Shown: positions 57,312 through 64,000 of the stretch, in pieces
Position numbering within the stretch: the first letter of the stretch is position 1
Layout of the letters: each line of letters starts with the position of its first letter
DNA from: Orientallactaga sibirica
Taxonomy: Eukaryota; Chordata; Mammalia; Rodentia; Dipodidae
Assembly: GCA_036365145.1 (NCBI GenBank)
Contig: JAEOAD010000024.1
Location: 17,175,501 to 17,239,500, forward strand
Direction of reading: 5' to 3'
Length of the DNA stretch: 64,000 nucleotides
Translations under genes and position numbers: made by a program
The notes under the pieces: generated by a model
Told to the model about the DNA's origin: nothing
The model's input: the letters and a program-made list of their open reading frames with translations, nothing else
The model's database searches: none

Positions 57312-57332
57312 CTATCCATCCATCCATCTATA
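57312..57332. repeat. (TATC)n microsatellite, right part
   Basis: CTATCCATCCATCCATCTAT continues the repeat interrupted by the LTR. Confidence 0.9.
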
Positions 57333-58694
57333 TGGAATTAATGAGTTCATCATGTCTATCAGCAAGTAGATTAATAATAAGAACAACCATCTATGGTGTT
57401 GTATTATGTAGTCCTTTTTACAGTGTTCAGAAGACCTGAATGTCCCAGGTTTGTTTAATGCTGCAGTTAGGCAAACACTCAAAGCTAATATTTACTCAAT
57501 ACTTGCAATGAATTCTCACTGAATACCTCCTATGTGCTAGGCCCTGTGCAATTTCTGAGAGGGTTAAGGTAAGTAAACATCATGGTTTATGCCACCACGG
57601 ACTTACATTCTAATACGAGAAGTGGATATAAATAAAATGACCATATGTATCTCTAACTTACTAAAACTTTATTCAATTTGGTACCCAGGAAAGGAAAATA
57701 GGATCTTAAGCTCAGATCCAAGGAAGATGCTGTAATGTACGATACGAGATGTGATGTCCTAGAAAGCTAGAGTGGCACAGAGTATATGATTTCTGAGTTA
57801 TGAAGGACTTCTGAGTTACAAAGAACAAGCCCAGAAGAGACGTTACCTAAGGATGAATGGACTAGAACACTGGGACTCCATGAGCTCACTCAGAGGGATG
57901 CACTAGGGTCTGAATCAAATGACATTTGAAAAGACTCCTAGCATGGAGATGAAAGACCTTTGGGCAAAAAGAATGAAAAATGACTAGCTTTGGTGTTTCT
58001 TGAACAGAGTGTCCAATGCTAACGGGTGACAAAGAGAAGACAAACAATTACAATTTTTTTCCATCTAAAAGGAAAAAGGAACCCTTTTCAAGCTGAACAC
58101 AATAAGCTATGTAAAATGGAGTGAAGAGCTCACTAAGGGCATGATGAAAACATCTAAAGGTTTTAGATGAATTAGCCAGTGTAATTTCAAACCTTATCTA
58201 TGGTTGATATTAAGTCATTTTGCTAAGTTGATGAAATATTGTAACAATGTGAGCAAGTACTTTTGTATTTTGAAAGAAAAAAATAGAATCTTATTTCAAC
58301 AGGAGGTAAAATTCTAAAATAGGTTATTGGAGATCATCCCAGGGCATTATGGCTGTTGAGAGTATGTTTATCATTAGGGGTATTCATCTTAGTTTACTGT
58401 TAATATCAGGTTAATGAAACAAGTCATGTTAATATAGCTTCATTATTTTCCTACACAGTTAGGGTTTTGCTCAATCAAGAAAAGAGATTATAACATTTAT
58501 TTGTTGACTAGAGAAAATAAAGAAAAATTAAAGGAAGAAGGAGGAAAGGAAGGAGAATGAAAACTATTATTTGTGGTTCCAAAGAAAGAAAAATCTCAGT
58601 ATTAGAAGTTGCTATGAGGGACACTTTATAAGCATAGAATAAAAAAGCATGTAACTTTGACCCCTTTACCAGATGTTGCAATGAACAATTAAAT
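57333..58694. other. mostly unique DNA
   Basis: CTCCTATGTGCTAGGCCCTG at 57527 followed by ACTTACATTCTAATACGAG at 57600 recalls a widespread old mammalian repeat ('CTACTATGTGCCAGGCACTG...TTACATTCTAGTGGGGAG'). Unresolved. No gene. Confidence 0.4.
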
Positions 58695-58835
58695 ATATTA
58701 TCTCCATTAGAACCACTATCTTTCTAAGGTAGGCTTCTTATCTTCTTTTTATAGATGAGTGAATTGGATCCCTCAACCTTACAGTCAGATTGGTGTAGAA
58801 CCCGCATTAACTAACCATGTCTAATCAATTCAGAA
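58695..58835 (-). mobile_element. MIR relic (probable)
   Basis: CTAAGGTAGGCTTCTTATC, then TTTATAGATGAGTGAATTGG fits the GAGGTAGGTACTATTATC...TTTTACAGATGAGGAAACTG order of antisense MIR. Confidence 0.55.
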
Positions 58836-59390
58836 GCCCCAGACTTATGCATTCTATCATTGCTTTAGAAGTAGAAAACATCTTTTAACCCTAAGAGGTG
58901 ATCTGTTCTGTCAGGAGGGAGACTTACTGGGACCATTCTGCTAGAAGACTACCGGTCTGAGATATCTAATGGGGGTCTCCAGGCATCAGGTAAGGGTGAA
59001 CTAAACACCATAACTGAGCCCGTGTACTCTCAGGCACCATGTTTCTACAATTCTGCTTTTCCTAAAACTTGTTCACTTTCTCGTTGTCACACCTCTTCTA
59101 GAATATTTATGTTTTTAAACATCAGCTGCTTAACCAAAAGAAGTAAAAATAAAATTCACTGGGTGTATTTTGGGTAAGGTAATATCTTCATCAAATTTCA
59201 CCATGGAGGCAACTGATATTGCATTCATTAGGCAAGGTGTGCCTGGGTTCCATGCCTGCTCCACTTCTGGGTATGACTAATGGTAACTTGCTACATGTCT
59301 GTTTATGTGCCTTCCTCATAACACTTGTTACTGCTCTCATGGGAATAAAGATAAATCATCATTTAATTTGAAATTTTAAAATGCCATCTT
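58836..59390. other. unique DNA
   Basis: Nothing recognised. Confidence 0.5.
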
Positions 59391-59407
59391 AGTCCACAGT
59401 AGTTTTT

Positions 59408-59448
59408 GTTTTAATTTTTATTTATTTATTTGAGAAAGAGAGAAAAAG

Positions 59449-59485
<37 letters not shown>

Positions 59486-59491
59486 AACAAG

Positions 59492-59522
<31 letters not shown>

Positions 59523-59670
59523 GTTGCAAGGATCTCTAGTCACTGCAAATGAACTCCAGATGCATGCATCCCCTTGTGCATCTGGCTTATGTGGGTTCTG
59601 GGGAATTGAACCAGGGTCCTTTGGCTTTGCAGGCAAATGCCTTAACTGCTAAGCCATCTCTCGAGCCCCC
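59408..59670 (-). mobile_element. tRNA-derived SINE (tandem pair C, left)
   Basis: Minus copy with two long GA runs (59453-59481, 59492-59517). CAGTAGTTTTT lies at 59397-59407 and again at 59671-59681. Confidence 0.95.
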
Positions 59671-59681
59671 CAGTAGTTTTT

Positions 59682-59684
59682 TTT

Positions 59685-59732
<48 letters not shown>

Positions 59733-59925
59733 GAAAGATACAGAGATAGGCAGGTACAGAGAGAGAGAGGGAAAATGGTTGCACCAGGGCCTCCGCCACT
59801 GCAAACGAACTCCAGACATGTGTGTCCCCTTGTGCATCTTGCTTATGTGGGTCCTGGGGAGTTGAAACTAGGTCCTTTGGCTTTGCAGGCTAGCACCTTA
59901 ACTGCTAAGCCATCTCTCAGCCCTA
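59682..59925 (-). mobile_element. tRNA-derived SINE (tandem pair C, right)
   Basis: Minus copy with a long TTTA tail complement (59688-59730). Followed by CACAGTAGATTTTT at 59930-59943, the third copy of the target motif. Confidence 0.94.
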
Positions 59926-60078
59926 TCCCCACAGTAGATTTTTTAATGTTTACTCCTACAAATGGAATATTATTTAATACATAAACCTATTGTACACATT
60001 TCTGGCTTAATTTATAGCAAATTGGGACATAAGTTTCTGAGTGCTAAAGCATGAAGAAATAAAATATCAGAATGTTCT

Positions 60079-60297
60079 TTTAAAAATATTTATTATTTGA
60101 TAAAAAAAATAGAGAGAAAGAAGGAGAATGTGAAAGAGAGAGAATGGGCACACCAAGGCCTCTTGCCATGCAAATGAACTCTAGACACATGCACCACTTT
60201 GTGTGTCTGACTTTATCTGGGAACTGGGAAATCAAACCAAGGCTGGTAGGCTTCACAAGCAGGTGTCTTTAATTGTGGAGCCATCTTCCCAGTCCAA
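60079..60297 (-). mobile_element. tRNA-derived SINE, diverged
   Basis: GGGCACACCAAGGCCTCTTG, 5' end GAGCCATCTTCCCAGTCC. TSD GAATGTTCT at 60070-60078 and 60305-60313. Confidence 0.9.
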
Positions 60298-60331
60298 AAC
60301 ATCTGAATGTTCTAAAAGAAATAAAATATCA

Positions 60332-61024
60332 ATGAAAGTCCTACCACTATTGAAGTATCTTTACAAACTAGTTTAAAATTAATTATGAATTATATTTCTC
60401 AACATTTCTCACCTCTTTTTGTATTAAAATGATAATCTTAAATACGTTCTCACAATATCTGCCTTTTCTTTCAGCTAAACCAATTGTGTTTCCACTGTTC
60501 TACTAATTATGTCTGCCGAAGCCCCCTTGTCTTTTTGTAGTTAGTGCAATTAACTTGTTTCACACTCAGAAGACTGGACATATCATTGGAGCAAATGGTT
60601 CTCAAGAACTTTAAATGGCTAAGGACTACTTCTAGAGACCATCAATGAAAAGATCGGAAATTACGGTTGAGGAAAACCTTGCATGTTTGAGATGTGGGTG
60701 AGGGTGGAGAAAGACAAAGGAGGATATTTGCAGATGTTCAATGATTTGCAGATGTTTAAAGAGAAACTTAACTTTCCCAGTTGGAATCCACCTGAAAGCT
60801 GAACTGACATTCTGAGTTGGAAACTTATAATTATGAGAGGATTCCGAAGAAAGGAAGAAAATAACACCATCTCCCTCTTTTTATTTCGTCTCTTGAAATG
60901 AGCGAATACCTAAGCCTGATTAACAGTGGAAACCCATGTAAGCCCAACCCTGGCTCTGAACCTTCCGTAGAAGTTCAATGTTAGTTATCACAATCACCTA
61001 CAGATGAGGACTGTGAAGTGGAGA
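60332..61024. other. unique DNA
   Basis: No gene or repeat recognised. Confidence 0.45.
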
Positions 61025-61026
61025 TT

Positions 61027-61083
61027 GCTATAGTTACAGCATACTGCTGGAACAAAGCAACAAAGCAACTGATGAGAGGAAAG

Positions 61084-61114
<31 letters not shown>

Positions 61115-61398
61115 CCTTTTTTCTTTTTTTTTTTTTTTTTTTGGTTTACAGACTCAAGGGGAAGCTTCACTATGACAGGGGAAAACATGGCATAAGCAGA
61201 GGCTGGGCATCACCTCTGTCACAGCAGGTGGGAAACAAGAGAGTGAGCTGAACTCTACCAAGTGGGAACTGGCTAATACACTCCTGATCCCACTCCCAAC
61301 AACGCACCTCCTCCAGCAAGGCTCCACCTGCCATCAACTGAGGATTAAGCCTCCAGACCACATGAGTTTATGGGGGACATCAGTTTCAAACCATGAAC
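61027..61398 (-). mobile_element. MaLR-type LTR (MTD/ORR1-like), diverged
   Basis: Reverse complement of an MT/ORR1-like LTR: TGCTATAGTTACAGCATACTG at one end; GGTTTACAGACTCAAGGGG, CCTCCAGCAAGGCTCCACC, TGGGGGACATCAGTTTC and CCATGAACA at the other. Its AATAAA-side A-tract has expanded into the T/CTTTT run at 61083-61142. Confidence 0.65.
61083..61142. repeat. T-rich (CTTTT)n run
   Basis: Low-complexity TTTTC units then a T-run, lying within the LTR. Confidence 0.95.
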
Positions 61399-62770
61399 AC
61401 CCCATGTCCAATCAGTTTACCTGTCACCATCCCATGTCCAATCAGTGGTGAAATCAGAATCTAAAGTCGGAACTGGAACACAGGTATTTGTCTAGTTTAT
61501 GGCCCCATGAACTGGACCATACAACTTTTACAAGTTTCTATCTATCGCCTGCCTCCCTCTCTCAACTTCAGAAGGCAAGGAAGAGGTCGTAAATCACACT
61601 TGTATGTCAAGTCTAGGCTGAGCTATCAAAGCTGAGCAAACAAACTGGTTCTGGGGTATACCTGTGGACGCTAGTAGCAGTGACAAGGGAAGTAAGCACC
61701 CAGTATTGTGCCAGAAAATTGCTGCTGAGGTGGAGAATGGCAAAGAGCGTCAGTGGGATTCTCCTGTCAGGAGTTAAATGAACAGATGAGGTCACGGATG
61801 ACGCATGACCATATATGAAAGGCAAGATCAGGGAAAGACTGGCAGAGATACATTAAGGCTGCTCTATTCATCTGCTTAACAGACGTTCCAGCCAGGAAGA
61901 GAAAGGAAATGAAAGGATGTGGCCAGGGAGGCTGTTGCTGGCCTAAGATGGTACTAGTACCTCAGGTATATTGCATGGGTAGAGACCTTTGCAGGAATGA
62001 TCCAGGAAGGTCTTCCATGTCTAGGGCTCATCAATTAAAAGACCTGAAGCCAAGGTGAAATTAAACCTTAATTCTGGGATTGGTGATGGTTAAGAGGGAA
62101 GCATTAGTTAGTTCTAAAGCCAGAGAGAAGACCAAATTCAAATCTGTTCAAAATTACTCGGGAGATCTTTTAAATCACCTATAATATATACTGACTCCAC
62201 TGCTGACTCTAAATCTGAGAGCCACAAATCTAGATTGAAAGATGTGCACAAAAGATGTGTCAGTTTGAGTCAAATAAAAATCTTCTTGCTAATCTTTAGA
62301 ATTTCCTCCATTTGTTTCAATCTTAACCTTCCGTGACTTTAAAATATGGTAATGGACTTGTTGGTTGTTGAAGGAATTTAATGTGATTGTGGTGATACAT
62401 CTTTTAGTGTATTGAAAACTTTAATTCAGAATCCAATATGTCACACAAAGTGTTGTGTCAATATGCCAAGACTGGCGCAGACAAATGTGTTGGAGTGTTG
62501 CAGGAACTGTCATCTTTAAGGAAGCAACTGAGATGGATAGAACAGGGAAAATGAGACATGTGAATGCTAGATAAAATTTGTGATGCTAACATTGAGCCCA
62601 TTATTTCTTAGCAGCCAGTATGAGATCTTTTGTGGTTTGGGCAAAAATTCTTTGAACCACAAAGCAGACTCGAGTATCCTAATAAGATGTATCATTCTAG
62701 ATGCATTTGTTCTCTGAAAATTATGTCATTCTTTCCTTTTCTCATGCTAAACACTCAAAATAGGCTAACA
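61399..62770. other. unique DNA
   Basis: CCCATGTCCAATCAGT is repeated at 61401 and 61432. The patch 61640-62000 is less AT-rich but has no recognised gene. Confidence 0.45.
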
Positions 62771-62784
62771 AAATGCAATAATAT

Positions 62785-62927
62785 CGGGCTGGAGAAATGA
62801 CTTAGCAGTTTAAGGTGCATACCTGCGAAGCCTAAGGACCCAATTTATATTCTCCAGGTCCCACAGGATGCACATGGTGGCCCATGGTCTGGAGTTTGTT
62901 TGCAGTGGCTGGAATCCCTGGAGTACC

Positions 62928-62961
<34 letters not shown>

Positions 62962-63020
62962 CACTCACTCTCTCTCTCTCTGACTCTCATAAACAAAAAA
63001 AAAAAAATTTAAACAGATTA
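62785..63020 (+). mobile_element. tRNA-derived SINE
   Basis: CGGGCTGGAGAAATGACTTAG, body with deletion after GGTCCCACA, long CT run 62931-62958. TSD AAATGCAATAATAT / AGATGCAATAATAT at 62771-62784 and 63021-63034. Confidence 0.95.
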
Positions 63021-63034
63021 AGATGCAATAATAT

Positions 63035-63399
63035 GTAGACTTATTAATATACCCAAACATGTCCAATTTACATGGACATGACTTGAGAGAAAATGGGCAT
63101 GATGTTAAGAAAGGTAAGAAAAAGAAAAAACACACATTACATGAGCAAAACGTTTTATCTTTCACCAAAAAATACTGTACTGGGTGATATAATGAATGTT
63201 TGGTTCAGATGGGGTTCAGTTAAAATAATCAGTGTTGTCTCAAAGGGTTAAAGATACGGTATCAGTTATGATCGTCCAAAAACAGGTGATGGCATTTCCA
63301 AAAGAGGAGTCCCCAAAATGACCACTTTCACAAATCCACACTGGGAGTCAACTGGGGATTCGTTCTCAGCTCTGCTCCAGAAGGGAATATTTTCTTTAT
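63035..63399. other. unique DNA
   Basis: Nothing recognised. Confidence 0.45.
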
Positions 63400-63608
63400 A
63401 AATTTATTTTTAGTTTTATTTATTTATTTGAGACAGAAAGAGAGAGAGAGAAAAAGAATGGACATGCCAGGGCCTCTAGCCACTGCAAACAAACTCCAGA
63501 CACACGCACCACCTTATGCATCTGGCTTATGTAGGTCCTGGGGAATCTATCCTGGATCTTTAGTCTTTGCAGGCAAGTGCCTTAACCATTAAGCCATCTC
63601 TCCAGCCC
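63400..63608 (-). mobile_element. tRNA-derived SINE
   Basis: TTTATTTATT tail complement, GACATGCCAGGGCCTCTAGC, 5' end AGCCATCTCTCCAGCCC. Confidence 0.93.
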
Positions 63609-64000
63609 GAAAACATTCAAAAGCCCGCTGTATTTTTTTTTAAGGAACAAAAGCATGATATTTATGAAACACTGATGAGATGCAAACTTCCCAAATTCTT
63701 TTCTAGATTTGATCACAGGTAGAGGTCTCTCCTGCACTCTAGTTCTGTATGATTTTGATGCCAGGATCGCGGACACCCTAGTTTTAGAGGTGAGTGATAG
63801 GACCCAATGGTTGACTGAATCACCACTCTGGACACTCTTACGGGCAGACAGGGGTGGCCTCTTTCTTTCCCCTTCTGTTTCCTCTCTCTCTATTCTAATA
63901 TCTTCGCACTTGTCTCCATAAGTCCTGCCCCATACATGAGATCACTACCATTTCTGAATTCACCCTACTTTGATCTTATTCTGCTTCACACTGAGTGTGG
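63609..64000. other. unique DNA to window end
   Basis: A 70-codon plus frame (63709-63921) has no domain. Nothing else recognised. Confidence 0.45.

Overview
This window is nuclear DNA from a rodent, and no protein-coding gene could be supported in it. The repeat content shows the lineage. There are about 40 copies of a tRNA-derived SINE with RNA polymerase III A and B boxes and a pyrimidine-rich then A-rich tail. There are 7SL-derived B1 elements carrying the internal duplication typical of rodent B1, composite B4-like SINEs, rodent-type LINE-1 3' ends, and MaLR/ERVL-type LTRs. The tRNA-SINE looks like the DIP family of the B2 superfamily described from jerboas and relatives (Dipodoidea), so a jerboa, jumping mouse or birch mouse is the best guess. 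That is an inference from remembered repeat families, not from a search.

Layout. 1-5.75 kb: SINEs, one clean B1, a 46-bp tandem repeat, and a B4-like SINE running into CA and ATCT microsatellites. 5.75-9.0 kb: long AT-rich stretch with no recognised repeat. 9.0-12.7 kb: a solo LTR, SINE, B1, a hAT-like relic and an ancient L1M relic on the minus strand that is split by a SINE. 12.7-16.1 kb: a B4-like SINE, a head-to-head SINE fusion forming a hairpin, another ancient LINE stretch, and a CTTT microsatellite that grew from a SINE tail. 17-22.5 kb: the densest SINE cluster, with an inverted pair of near-intact B1s around a 24-bp AT-rich tandem repeat. 22.5-32 kb: sparse; MIR and hAT relics, an L1M fragment, and a 1-kb rodent L1 3' UTR on the minus strand. 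32-36 kb: a SINE split by a solo LTR, then an unclassified, less AT-rich block (33.9-35.6 kb). 36-50 kb: mostly unique AT-rich DNA with MIRs, a tiny 5'-truncated L1, and a MaLR LTR with adjoining internal sequence. 50-60 kb: another LTR, two plus-strand tandem SINE pairs, a minus-strand tandem SINE pair, and a solo LTR inside a TATC microsatellite. 60-64 kb: SINEs, an LTR relic and unique DNA.

How the parts fit together. The history is retrotransposition layered on older retrotransposition. Many insertions still show target-site duplications (TSDs): 10-17 bp for SINE/L1, as expected for L1-endonuclease retroposition, and 5 bp for the LTRs. In at least three places two SINEs sit side by side and share one target motif present three times. 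Four solo LTRs of one roughly 360-bp family interrupt either unique DNA, SINEs or a microsatellite. Open reading frames here are short (186 codons at most), mostly fall in repeats, and look like chance. The window is best read as intergenic or deep-intronic. I found no novel gene system.
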